In this document: positions 21,547 to 31,064 of the stretch, one piece after another
Position numbering within the stretch: position 1 is the stretch's first letter
Layout of the letters: each line of letters opens with the position of its first letter
NCBI GenBank assembly: GCA_030533445.1
Contig: CM060070.1
Location: 35,332,501 to 35,396,500 of the forward strand
Direction: 5' to 3'
Length of the DNA: 64,000 bases
Source: Cyprinodon diabolis
Taxonomy: Eukaryota; Chordata; Actinopteri; Cyprinodontiformes; Cyprinodontidae
The notes under the pieces: model-generated
Told to the model about the DNA's origin: nothing
Databases searched by the model: none
Seen by the model: the letters and a program-made list of their open reading frames with translations, nothing else
Translations under genes and position numbers: made by a program

Positions 21547-21749
21547 CCATTTAATGATATCTACTGACATCCCAGGCCAGTAGAACCGCTTAGAAATGGC
21601 TTTGACAGTTTGTTTTTGTCCACAATGCGCTCCAGTAGGGCTGGCATGAAAATCTGTGAAAATCAAGTTTGCCTCTTCTGTCCCACACACCACCTTGATT
21701 TTGACGGACCTAGCCGTGCCTTTGTGACGCCAGTACACTAGCTGGACCC
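21547..21749 (-). pseudogene. Integrase-Ulp1 gene, exon 1 as found (integrase HHCC domain)
   Basis: Acceptor TTTTGTCTTTAG, donor GTGGGT. Encodes VQLVYWRHKG, then FTDFHASPTGAHCGQKQTVK, then RFYWPGMSVDIIKW. H-x-(n)-GAHCGQKQT and YWPGM are the integrase zinc-binding domain (H2C2) signature of gypsy-type integrases. It starts with two bases of a split codon, so at least one upstream exon must exist, but I could not find it in the 190 bp before the right inverted repeat. Confidence 0.85.
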
Positions 21750-21939
21750 CTAAAGACAAAATAAAACAATACATTACATACAATGTCGTATATTTATTAT
21801 AACCTTATATGAATAGAAAACACATTTTGTAGATGCCATTTATGCAGCCCCTCATCTTCTTTGCATAAAGAGTTAAATTAATTAAGATACGGACTAATGA
21901 GTAATTTCTCCAATGCTTCCCTAGAAGCGTAAGGTGGAA

Positions 21940-22294
21940 AATAATCAGATTACGGCAGGTGACCTGCTATAATTTGTTCCCCCCTTGTAACTTTAAGAAA
22001 TAAAGGTCAATCAACTCCAAAGTTTCAGGGGTTAGTTGTCATCATAAAAGATGCTTATAAGCCAAAAATGAAAAAGCTGGGACCTTTTTTGCCTGATTTA
22101 GACAGGGGGAACAGATTACAGCAGGTTTTATTTCATCCCATATTGCCAATTGTGGCAATATGGGATGAAATAAAACGGCTGATTTTAGAAGACAAACTGT
22201 TTATCAAAGATAGTACAACATAGATAAATTGTAAGTTACTATAAACACAAATATAGATTTAAGTACTAAATTTCAACCAGGAAAAAATTATTTC
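21940..22294 (-). repeat. Right inverted copy of the flanking repeat
   Basis: The reverse complement of this stretch matches 5991-6137 and continues through the hairpin into one 166-bp unit like those at 6893-7722. Compared with the left copy it has one unit instead of five and no LTR in the hairpin. Confidence 0.88.
22126..22175. repeat. Perfect hairpin, 22-nt arms and 6-nt loop
   Basis: TTTTATTTCATCCCATATTG plus CC is followed by AATTGT and then the exact complement. The same hairpin in the left copy is split by the solo LTR at 6138. Confidence 0.95.
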
Positions 22295-22822
22295 CGTCAG
22301 CCGTAAAGAGACACTATGGCGGAGTTACTATTTTTGTTTTTCACCTTTTTTTTTTTTACTTTTTGCATCTTTTTACTTTTTAACTTTGTTCACCATAAAC
22401 AGATTTTTTTTAGTTTTGTTATCGATCAGGTAAAACTTCATCGGTCATTAGATATGCTACAACAGATGCCCTCGACTCGGCACACTGACGCTGCGCAATG
22501 TTATTATTGTTGTCTGGACAACCATAATGTTTTATGTCACGTGGCAACGTTCAGCCAATCATGTAGCGTAACGTCACTGGCATGCGGAGGGGCTGAGCAG
22601 ATGTTATAATTTTTTTTTTTCATTATCACAAAAAAAAAACATACATTAACAATATAGAACATTAATAATGATGAACATATACAACAACAAAGGGCTTTAC
22701 AGAACAGAACTATTATTTTAAAATGTCCAAATCAAATCTATGCTTGAGGGTTATAATAATTCTTTATGGGCAGTTAGAATTTGCATGGCTTTAGCATTTG
22801 AACTAAATTTTAAGGATTCTAT
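22295..22822. other. Spacer between the large transposon and the LTR cluster
   Basis: About 22430-22600 is GC-richer with several CpGs and, on the minus strand, TGACGTTA, GATTGGCTG and CACGTGAC words that resemble CRE, CCAAT and E-box elements. I see no exon that would make this a promoter. The rest is AT-rich. Confidence 0.3.
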
Positions 22823-23122
22823 TGTAACGATCTTGGTTCTGTTGTTTTTCTTTAAGTTTTCTGTTTCAAGTTTAGCCAGGTTTTTCATTGTTTTCTAGCT
22901 TTTTTGGTGTGTCTGGATTCATTTAAGTTGCTTAGGTTTTTCTGTCTGTCCTCTGCTGCCTCCTTGTGTTCTTTTCCCTTGGCTTCCTCGTCAGCTCTAA
23001 TCACACCTGTTCCCTATCAGCTCATTAGCTCTACCTTTGTTCAGTCAGCCATAAATACACTCCCTCTGCAGTCCCTCTTTGCTGGTTCCTCGTCTTACCT
23101 TTCCTCACCCTGGCTCCTTGAT
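22823..23122 (+). repeat. Older element, 5' LTR part 1
   Basis: Matches 30162-30457 of the 3' LTR and ends in TTGAT, the bases duplicated by the inner insertion. Confidence 0.9.
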
Positions 23123-24082
23123 TGTTAGGATCCTCAGGCTTGCCCTCCAGAGGGCGCCGAGGATCCTCTTCTGCTCTGTGTTTTTCCTTAGGGTTGGAGT
23201 TACTGTGGGGATCTGTAGACTACCCTCTGTCTCCAGCAGAGTGCGCCGTGGGTCTTCTGGAGCTGGAACCTCCCTGCACACCTGTTGCTAATCCTCTCAT
23301 CAGAAGACCTGTCCTATATAAGCTGACTTCAGACCTTGCCTCAACGCCGCAGTGTTGATCTTAGTTGGTTAGCTTCCAGAGTCTCTGTTACAGATTGAAT
23401 CTTGGTTGTCTCTAGTGTGAGATCAGATTCTAATCCCTCCTTTGTCTGTGTCTCACAGGAAACCTGTCTCTGGTCTGAAGCTCAGGAAGAGCTGCCTCAC
23501 TGGAAACCTGTCTCTGGTCTGAAGCTCAGGAAGAGCTGCCTCACTGGAACCCTGTCTCTGGTCTGAAGCTCTGGGAGAGCTGCATCACAGGAAACCAGTC
23601 TCAAGCCTGAAGCTCTAGGAGAGCTTAACCTGCTAATCTGCCCTGGTTTAGCCAACCTGAAGGTTCCTATGTGGAATCTCCCTGAAGAATCCTATGTGGA
23701 TGTTCCCTGTTGTTCTCTGCAATGAGCTGGAAGCTCACCCTGAAGAATCCTATGTGGATGTTCCCTGTTGTTCTCTGCAATGAGCTGGAAGCTCAGCCTG
23801 AAGAATCCTACGTGGATTTTCCCTGTTGTTCTCTGCAGTGAGCTGGAAGCTCAGATCAAGGTCTGCTATGCTAAGCCTGAAGCTAGATGTTTAGCTTCTT
23901 ATAAACTCTGCTAACCAACAGTCTCCGGTCCCAGTCAAGACTCTAGTGAACCAGCCCTGAACCTGTTCCAGATCATATTCTTTATCGTATGCTTGTGAAC
24001 CATAATAAACTCTGTTGAACTTTTACCCAGTTTCCGTGTGTGATCTGCATTTTGGGCTTAACTCTAAGAACCCATCATGACA
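23123..24082 (+). repeat. Young element, 5' LTR
   Basis: Contains TATATAAG at 23315-23322 and AATAAA at 24004-24009, a plausible promoter and polyadenylation signal. It also has internal direct repeats: about 44-bp 'CTGTCTCTGGTCTGAAGCTC' units near 23460-23600 and about 58-bp 'CCTATGTGGATGTTCCCTG' units near 23680-23840. Confidence 0.93.
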
Positions 24083-26182
24083 GAACACTGCGGCCAAACA
24101 CAAAGCCCAGCAGATCACCTCCGTCGTTGGATTAAGGAACGGGACGCTCAGATCCATGGACATACACAAACCCTCCGTAAGTTACAGCAGAATCAAACAC
24201 TCGCTAGCTACTTGGATAATGCTAACGTCACGTCAGCGGCACGTCCTGCTCCGAATTCACTTCCGTCTCCTAGGTCACCGGCAATGACGTCACATCCCCG
24301 TCAAGATAATAATCTTCCTTTTTGGTCAGAACCCAGCCCGTCGTTTTCTGCACTCAGTTCTTCTCTGCCTGAGAGATTTTCCGGCAATCCAAGAAAACTC
24401 AGGAGATTTCTATTTCAGTGTCAGTTGTTTTTTGGATTTTATGATTCTAGTTTTCTTTATGATAAGGATAGGATAGCTTCAGTCGTTTCTTTTCTGTCCG
24501 GTGAAGCCCTTGAATGGGCGGAGACCAGATTTCCGCCTAAAACTAGATTAAACTGTACATATGAGAAATTCATCCAGGAGTTTGAAAGGACCTTTAATCA
24601 GGTCACAAATAAATCCTGGTTTTCAAGTGGACTTTGGGAATCTAAACAGGGAAATAGATCCGTTGCCGAGTTTTCTTCCGAGTTCCAGGAAAAAGCAGCC
24701 GTTTCCGGGTGGAACGAGTCTGCACTTAAGACCGCGTTTCTCCAAGCTCTAAATGAACCGGTCAGAAACGAGCTAACCTTTTATGTTGAGCCAGATAACC
24801 TTGAGGATCTCATAGAGCTAGCAGTCGGGTTAGATATAGGACTACAAACTAGACCCAGAGCCGTACAGCCTGACCAGACACCTGAACCCGTCAGCGTTGT
24901 TTCTAGACCTGTTCCCTCGCCTGATTATCTAGCTCCCCACATCCATGAGTCTGATCTCTGGGATTATTTTTATGGGGATAGAGAGGATATCTTCCCATTC
25001 GAGCCACCACATCCAGCTCCTGAACCAGAAAATAACCCAGTTAGTTTTGAACCTGACCCCATGCCTGATTTGTTAGCCCCAGACCCTGTAAACCATTTTG
25101 GAACTCTATTTTTCCAACCGGTTAATTTGTTGCCAGATTCAATCAGTAAACCTGTTAACTTAGCTTCCAAGATCCCTCGGCGTAAGAAACGGCGTCGCCT
25201 TAAGTCAGCTCTGTGCCGTCTAGAGACCCCTGAGCCTGCTCTGTGCCGTCCGGAGACCCCTGAGCCTGCCCTGTGCCGTCCAGAGACCCCTGAGCATAAA
25301 CTTAAGAGGGCTTCAGAGTTCGGAGTTGGAGAAAATGTGCCTCCAAGAGTCCCTCAGCAGAGGCCACTAACCGCCAAGAGCCCTCCACAGACGCCTCAAG
25401 CCACCTCAGAGACTGAACTTGAGCCTCCATGGGTGGTCCCTTCAGTTCCAGAGGTGGAACCACAGTCGGTGGTCCCTCCAGTTCCAGAGGTGGAACCACA
25501 GTCGGTGGTGTCACCTGCTCCTGAGGCGGAACCACAGTCGGTGGTGTCACCTGCTCCTGAGCCGCGATCGGCGGGCTCCCCTGCTCCGGAGCCGCAATCG
25601 GCGGGCTCCCCAGTTCCAGACCCGGAGCCGCAATCGGCGGGCTCCCCAGTTCCAGACCCGGAGCCGCAATCGGCGGGCTCCCCTGTTCCAGACCCGGAGC
25701 TGCTGTCGGTGGTCTCCTCAGAGCCTCCTCCAGAGCCGCAGTCGGCGGTCGCTTATGAGCCTGTTCCTGAGCTGCTGAGGTGGGGACGGGGTACCCCGTG
25801 GGGGTACCTGCTGAAGTTTGGGCGTCATCCTCCTGAGAAGCTGCTTCGCCTCCGGCCCCGCGGCCGGACCCCAGAGCGTCAGCTTCGCCTCCGGCCCCGC
25901 GGCAGACCCCCGGAGCGTCGGCTTCGCCTCCGGCCCCGCGGCAGACCCCCGGAGCGTCGGCTTCGGCCCCGTGGCAGACCGCCAGAGCGTCAGCTTCGCC
26001 GCCGACCCCGTGGCAGACCCCCAGAGTGTCAGCTTCGCCTCAGACCCCGCAGCCGGCCACCTAAGACTCTGCTCCGGTACCGGATCCTCGGCCGGCCTCC
26101 AGAACCTCTGCCATGCCTCCGGCCCGGCGGTGGTTCCCTTAAGACGCTGCTTCGTCCCCAGCCCCGTGGTCGGCCTCCTTAG
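24077..26182 (+). CDS. Gag-like protein with Pro-rich and AT-hook-like repeats
   Basis: 701 codons. Residues about 95-255 form a retrotransposon Gag (capsid-like) domain: LPERFSGNPRKLRRFLFQC, SFLSGEALEWAETRF, YEKFIQEFERTF and FLQALNEPVRNEL are the expected blocks. About 290-400 is acidic and Pro-rich. Then come ALCRPETPEP repeats, and at 450-560 PEPQSVVSPAPE-type repeats. From about 580 to the stop it is highly basic, with five PRGRPP copies plus variants. There is no CCHC zinc knuckle and no protease or RT. The basic tail may replace the knuckle for nucleic-acid binding (inference). The first ATG lies inside the last six bases of the LTR, which is odd. Frames after the stop stay open because the repeat lacks stops. 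Confidence 0.85.
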   Translation: MTEHCGQTQSPADHLRRWIKERDAQIHGHTQTLRKLQQNQTLASYLDNANVTSAARPAPNSLPSPRSPAMTSHPRQDNNLPFWSEPSPSFSALSSSLPERFSGNPRKLRRFLFQCQLFFGFYDSSFLYDKDRIASVVSFLSGEALEWAETRFPPKTRLNCTYEKFIQEFERTFNQVTNKSWFSSGLWESKQGNRSVAEFSSEFQEKAAVSGWNESALKTAFLQALNEPVRNELTFYVEPDNLEDLIELAVGLDIGLQTRPRAVQPDQTPEPVSVVSRPVPSPDYLAPHIHESDLWDYFYGDREDIFPFEPPHPAPEPENNPVSFEPDPMPDLLAPDPVNHFGTLFFQPVNLLPDSISKPVNLASKIPRRKKRRRLKSALCRLETPEPALCRPETPEPALCRPETPEHKLKRASEFGVGENVPPRVPQQRPLTAKSPPQTPQATSETELEPPWVVPSVPEVEPQSVVPPVPEVEPQSVVSPAPEAEPQSVVSPAPEPRSAGSPAPEPQSAGSPVPDPEPQSAGSPVPDPEPQSAGSPVPDPELLSVVSSEPPPEPQSAVAYEPVPELLRWGRGTPWGYLLKFGRHPPEKLLRLRPRGRTPERQLRLRPRGRPPERRLRLRPRGRPPERRLRPRGRPPERQLRRRPRGRPPECQLRLRPRSRPPKTLLRYRILGRPPEPLPCLRPGGGSLKTLLRPQPRGRPP

Positions 26183-26658
26183 CATCTGTCTCGCCTCCGG
26201 CCCAGCGGTAGGCCCCCTGAGAATCGGCCTCGCTTCCGTCCCAACGGTCGGCCTCCTGAGCATCTGCTATGCTTCAGCTGCCGGTCCCTCGGCCGGCCAC
26301 CTGAGACTTTGTCCCGCTGCCGGTCCCTCGGCCGGCCACCTGAGACTCTGTCCCGTTGCCGGTGCCACGACCGGCCACCTGAGACGTTGCCCAAAAAACC
26401 GTCTGGGTTTTCTTTTGTTTTCGTCCACCGTAAGTGGATCGTTTTTTGTTCTGGACTTTGTTTTTGTTTTTGCCCTCCTGGCCTGTTTCCTCCATCGCCC
26501 ACTCTGGGTGGGTTGTTTTTTGTTTTCTGGACTCTGTTTTTTGTTCCTGGCCCTCGTGCCTTAGTGCCCCCTCCTCCCACCTTGGGTGGGTTTTTTTTTG
26601 TTTATTTTTGTTGGACTTTTTCAGGGGGCGTCTGGAATCCGCCCTTGAGGGGGGGTAC
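26183..26658 (+). other. Young element, 3' untranslated region and purine tract
   Basis: The Arg/Gly/Pro repeat continues out of frame, then T-rich blocks with CCCA(C)CTTGGGTGGG repeats, then GCGTCTGGAATCCGCCCTTG and the GAGGGGGGG tract. The same order of words precedes the 3' LTRs of the older element and of the third element. Confidence 0.8.
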
Positions 26659-27617
26659 TGTTAGGATCCTCAGGCTTGCCCTCCAGAGGGCGCCGAGGAT
26701 CCTCTTCTGCTCTGTGTTTTTCCTTAGGGTTGGAGTTGCTGTGGGGATCTGTAGACTACCCTCTGTCTCCAGCAGAGTGCGCCGTGGGTCTTCTGGAGCT
26801 GGAACCTCCCTGCACACCTGTTGCTAATCCTCTCATCAGAAGACCTCTCCTATATAAGCTGACTTCAGACCTTGCCTCAACGCCGCAGTGTTGATCTTAG
26901 TTGGTTAGCTTCCAGAGTCTCTGTTACAGATTGAATCTTGGTTGTCTCTAGTGTGAGATCAGATTCTAATCCCTCCTTTGTCTGTGTCTCACAGGAAACC
27001 TGTCTCTGGTCTGAAGCTCAGGAAGAGCTGCCTCACTGGAAACCTGTCTCTGGTCTGAAGCTCAGGAAGAGCTGCCTCACTGGAACCCTGTCTCTGGTCT
27101 GAAGCTCTGGGAGAGCTGCATCACAGGAAACCAGTCTCAAGCCTGAAGCTCTCGGAGAGCTTAACCTGCTAATCTGCCCTGGTGAGCCAACCTGAAGGTT
27201 CCTATGTGGAATCACCCTGAAGAATCCTATGTGGATGTTCCCTGTTGTTCTCTGCAATGAGCTGGAAGCTCACCCTGAAGAATCCTATGTGGATGTTCCC
27301 TGTTGTTCTCTACAATGAGCTGGAAGCTCAGCCTGAAGAATCCTACGTGGATTTTCCCTGTTGTTCTCTGCAGTGAGCTGGAAGCTCAGATCAAGGTCTG
27401 CTATGCTAAGCCTGAAGCTAGATGTTTAGCTTCTTATAAACTCTGCTAACCAACAGTCTCCGGTCCCAGTCAAGACTCTAGTGAACCAGCCCTGAACCTG
27501 TTCCAGATCATATTCTTTATCGTATGCTTGTGAACCATAATAAACTCTGTTGAACTTTTACCCAGTTTCCGTGTGTGATCTGCATTTTGGGCTTAACTCT
27601 AAGAACCCATCATGACA
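26659..27617 (+). repeat. Young element, 3' LTR
   Basis: A 959-bp partner of the 5' LTR. Visible differences include A/G in GGAGTT(A/G)CTG, CCTG/CTCC near the TATA box, and TTTAG/TGAG near position 27182. Confidence 0.94.
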
Positions 27618-27622
27618 TTGAT

Positions 27623-27833
27623 GGTTTTCCAATGATGTCTCCATGGTTCTGGTTAGTGTTTGATTTTTACGTTGGATTTTTGGATTCCAGTTTTTGTTTA
27701 ACATTTTTAAGTTGGATTTTTGGATATCTGTTTTTGTTTGCCTGATCTCTCATTAAACCCTCCAAGAACTCACCTCTGCCTCTCAGCTTCTGCTTTTGGG
27801 TCCAATCAAAAACCTTTAAACCAAATCTTGACA
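27623..27833 (+). repeat. Older element, 5' LTR part 2
   Basis: Continues the older LTR after the inner insertion. Ends CCAAATCTTGACA, matching 30669. Confidence 0.9.
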
Positions 27834-27849
27834 GAAGGAACCAGCCTTT

Positions 27850-30125
27850 ATGGACCCAGCAGAACTCAGCACGGACGCTCTGAGGAGAATCTCTCTCACT
27901 CTAGTGAATGCTCTGGACTCCATATCAACTCTCAGTCCACCTTAGAAGAGGGTGAGTGCAGCTGACCAATTAATGCCAATCTTCCTCTCTAACTCCTCAC
28001 TTCTTTCACCCCCAGTTTTATCAGAACTGTTCAAAGAGTTGGATTGGAACCGTCAAGCTGCCTTCGCCCAACTCTGCAATAAACCTCCACCACCCAAACC
28101 ATCTTTCCTTCACCTTCCCACACTACTGTCTCTCTCCACTGATCATGTTACTCCACCATCACCAGATGTTGACCCCCCCTGTCATCTGCTTCCTCCAGGC
28201 GTAAGCGCAACCGGGGAAGGAAATCCACTCCCTCTCCGGCGGGTCAACCTGACACCTCCACCCTCCTGTTAGTTCAGCCAGCAGCAGTTATCAGTCCTCT
28301 TCCTCGCCAGATCAGTCAATCCCGTTTCCTTAGCCACCTACTAGACAAACAGTTAGCATCCTCAGTTAGTAAACTCAAATTCGGTCCACAAATCAAACCC
28401 CAAACAGTTAGAGCTCTCCGCCAGTCAGATCCCAGATCTAAACCAGTTAGTTTACCTGTTTTCCTAGCCTCTGAGTCTGCCAGCGTCCCGGTTAGTCATC
28501 CAGTTCCCCCAGCTTCAGGACCCGGAAGTGATTCAGTTCCGTTAGCCACACAACCAGTTAGCATACCAGTTCCCTTAGCTTCAGAGTGCGTCAGTCATCC
28601 TGTTTCTCCTGTTTCTGTTAACACTTCTTTTCCCTTAGTTCCAGAGCCCGGCAGTGTTTCAGCTTCCCAAGCCATAGAACCCCAGACAGTCAGAGCTCCC
28701 CAGATTCAGAAATCAGACCTTTGGAATTTCTATTATGGGCATGGAGATGATCTCTTCCCCTTCAAGCCACCTCATTTCTCTCTCTGCCAGCCAGATCTAG
28801 CGTCACCATCCATTTTTAACCCAGTTAGCCAAGAGCCAGAACCAGTTAGTGAACCTGTTAGTAAACTAGATATCCAAACATCTGAACCTGCAACCGAATC
28901 AGCAAGTCCAGCGTCAGAACCCATTAGCACACCAGTTAGCCTAAAACCAGAACCCATTAGCCCAGCTCCTAAGACCCCTCGGCGTATGAAACGGCTTCGC
29001 CGTGAACCAGCTCTGTGCCGTCCAGAGACCCCTGAGTTAGCTCTGTGCCGTCCAGAGAGCCCTGAGCAGATTTTTAAAGAGGTGTCAGAATTCGGGGTAT
29101 GTGGTATTACGCCTCCTAGGGCCTCTCTACAGGCGCTCCAAACCGCCAAGAGCCCTCTGCGGGCACTTCAAGCCACCTCAGAGACTGAACCTGTGCCGCC
29201 GTGGGCAGTTTGCTCCATGCTGGATTTGGGGCCACAGTCGGTGGTCTCCTCTGTTCCTGATTGGGAGCCACAGTCAGTGGTCTCCTCTGTTCCCGATGTG
29301 GGGCCACAGTCGGTGGTCTCCTCTGTTCCCGATGTGGGGCCGCAGTCGGTGGTCTCCTCTGTTCCCGATGTGGGGCCGCAGTCGGTGGTCTCCTCTGTTC
29401 CCGATGTGGGGCCGCAGTCGGTGGTCTCCTCTGTTCCTGAGCTGCGGTCGGCGGGCCCCTCAGAACCTGATCCAGAACAGCAGTCGGCTGCCCCCTCAGA
29501 ACCTGATCCGGAACCGCAGTCGGCGACCCCTCCTGCTCCAGTTCCTGAGCCGCAGCTGACGGCCTCCTCGGACCCTGTTCCAGAGCCGCGGTCTGCGGCC
29601 CCCTCTGAGACTGTTGCTGGGCCGCTGAAGAGGGGACGGCGTTCCCCTCTGGGCTACCTGTTGAAATTGGGGCGTCATCCTCCTCCTAAACTCCTGCAGC
29701 GGCGGAGACGTCGTCCTCCTCCGGGGATTCAGCGGAGACGGAGATGTCATCCTCCTATAACCCTCCTGCGTCGCCTGACCCACGGCCGGCCTCCTGGACG
29801 TCTGCCGTGCCCCCGGCCCCGCGGCCGGTCACCAAGGACTTTGCTTTGCCTCCGGTCCAACGGTCGGCCTCCAGAACTTCTGCCTCGTCCTCGGCCCCGC
29901 AGCCGGCCTCCTGTGAATCGGCCTCGCCTCCGGCCCCGTGGCCGCCCTCCAGAGACTCTGCCTCGCCTCCGGCCCCGCGGCTGGCCTTTCAGAGACTTTC
30001 GATTGTCCTCGCCCACTCTGGATGGGTTGCGTTTTGTTTCTTGGACTGTTTTTGGCTTCTTGCCCTCCTTCCTGGTTCCCCCTCCGCCCACCCTGGGTGG
30101 GTTGTTTTTTGTTTTTGGACATTAA
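27850..30125 (+). pseudogene. Decayed Gag-like gene of the older element, lacking the capsid domain
   Basis: Starts MDPAELSTDALRRIS just after the LTR, meets TAG at 27943, and continues in the same frame to about 28270 (LFKELDWNRQAAFAQLCNK). It needs a frame change near 28170-28270 to enter the long open frame that runs to 30125. The C-terminal half is homologous, block by block, to the young element's protein: SDLWNFYYGHGDDLFPF, then ALCRPETPE repeats, PDVGPQSVVSSV repeats and a basic GRPPE tail. I see no capsid-like Gag domain. So it carries the shared module on a different N-terminus. Confidence 0.75.
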
Positions 30126-30161
30126 AGGGGCGTCTGGAATCCGCCCTTAAGTGGGGGGCTC

Positions 30162-30669
30162 TGTAACGATCTTGGTTCTGTTTTTCTTTAAGTTTTCTGT
30201 TTCAAGTTTAGCCAGGTTTTTCATTGTTTTCTAGCTTTTTTGGTGTGTCTGGATTCATTTAAGTTGCTTAGGTTTTTCTGTCTGTCCTCTGCTGCCTCCT
30301 TGTGTTCTTTTCCCTTGGCTTCCTCGTCAGCTCTAATCACACCTGTTCCCTATCAGCTCATTAGCTCTACCTTTGTTCAGTCAGCCATAAATACACTCCC
30401 TCTGCAGTCCCTCTTTGCTGGTTCCTCGTCTTACCTTTCCTCACCCTGGCTCCTTGATGGTTTTCCCCTGATGTCTCCATGGTTCTGGTTAGTGTTTGAT
30501 TTTTACGTTGGATTTTTGGATTCCTGTTTTTGTTTAACATTTTTAAGTTGGATTTTTGGATATCTTTTTTTGTTTGCCTGATCTCTCATTAAACCCTCCA
30601 AGAACTCACCTCTGCCTCTCAGCTTCTGCTTTTGGGTCCAATCAAAAACCTTTAAACCAAATCTTGACA
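30162..30669 (+). repeat. Older element, 3' LTR
   Basis: 508 bp, intact TGTAACGATC...CTTGACA ends, flanked on the right by the TSD TCTAT. Confidence 0.92.
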
Positions 30670-30980
30670 TCTATATAGATATTAATAGAAGATAATAAAA
30701 TCTTGAAATTAGGTTTTTGTTGTAAATATTTGGAGCTGTGAATATGATATTAACAATAAATAATAATAAAAATTAATAACATAAAAATTCGCTTTTGACA
30801 AGTTCACATTTTTCCATCCCAAACAAAACATCCTTATCTGTTAAAGTAATGTTAAGATTTTTTTTGATGAAAAAAAATGGACATATCTCTCCAGAATATT
30901 TTGGTATAATTACAATTCGAAAATAAGATGAATAAGCTTTTCTTCATTTTTACAAAAAGTACACATTGGGTCCAAATCCC

Positions 30981-31064
<84 letters not shown>

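Larger units (their letters stand above)
10092..21749 (-). pseudogene. Integrase - Pro-rich - Ulp1 protease fusion gene (whole, exons 1-12)
   Basis: Twelve minus-strand exons join with consistent phases: 21749-21547, 21393-21322, 20998-20765, 20367-20261, 17783-17615, 17417-14504, 13036-12918, 12821-12699, 11218-11153, 11020-10932, 10498-10393 and 10197-10092. The order is HHCC zinc domain, DD35E core, C-terminal barrel, disordered Pro/Ser linker and Ulp1-like protease with His-Asp-Cys. The integrase would act on DNA ends in the nucleus. The protease may process the polyprotein or remove SUMO-like modifiers; which of these is unknown. Three lesions (ATAAGT donor, TGA after the first 846-bp block, TAG before the Cys) show this copy is not functional. 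The gene's 5' and 3' ends are missing. A host-domesticated integrase gene that later decayed is the main alternative. Confidence 0.7.
5991..22294 (-). mobile_element. Large Ginger-like DNA transposon encoding integrase-Ulp1, with nested insertions
   Basis: A minus-strand integrase plus Ulp1-protease gene (21749 to about 10092) lies between two inverted copies of one repeat. Outside-in, both copies begin GGAAA(A)TAATTTTTTCCTGG, share about 145 bases, then carry a hairpin (TTTTATTTCATCCCATATTG and its complement). They then carry one (right) or five (left) copies of a 166-bp unit. Inverted ends around a transposase-like gene are what a cut-and-paste transposon looks like. The integrase type (gypsy-like but with introns) points to the Ginger group, some members of which, as I recall, carry extra protease domains. 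The outermost bases and the TSD were not resolved. Solo LTRs, MITEs and another small element have inserted, expanding it to 16 kb. The alternative is two independent repeat insertions flanking an integrase-derived gene. Confidence 0.55.
23123..27617 (+). mobile_element. Young gag-only LTR retrotransposon, TSD TTGAT
   Basis: A 4495-bp element with LTRs at 23123-24082 and 26659-27617 that differ by only about half a dozen substitutions by eye. Both begin TGTTAGGATCC and end CATCATGACA. TTGAT lies on each side (23118-23122 and 27618-27622). A GAGGGGGGG purine tract precedes the 3' LTR. It encodes one Gag-like protein and no Pol, so it is non-autonomous. High LTR similarity means a recent insertion. 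Confidence 0.95.
22823..30669 (+). mobile_element. Older LTR element (TGTAACGATC family), TSD TCTAT, hosting a second element
   Basis: The 5' LTR is 22823-23122 plus 27623-27833 (511 bp when joined) and the 3' LTR is 30162-30669 (508 bp). Both start TGTAACGATCTTGG and end CCAAATCTTGACA. TCTAT flanks the whole (22818-22822 and 30670-30674). A purine-rich GTGGGGGGCTC precedes the 3' LTR. The internal region is 2.3 kb with only a decayed gag-like frame, and no protease, RT, RNase H or integrase. It is a non-autonomous element that depended on enzymes encoded elsewhere. Confidence 0.9.

Noticed and set aside
5991..22294. Polinton/Maverick as an explanation for integrase plus Ulp1-like protease
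   Set aside because: No DNA polymerase B, packaging ATPase or capsid genes are present. The integrase and protease are fused through introns, which fits a Ginger-like element better.
22430..22600. CpG-richer segment as promoter/first exon of the integrase-Ulp1 gene
   Set aside because: No splice-compatible coding segment was found, and it lies outside the right inverted repeat. Mentioned only as a spacer.
25302..26580. Long open frames on both strands over the Gag Pro/Arg repeat
   Set aside because: GC-rich repeats free of stop codons open several frames. Only the plus frame from 24077 carries the capsid-like domain.
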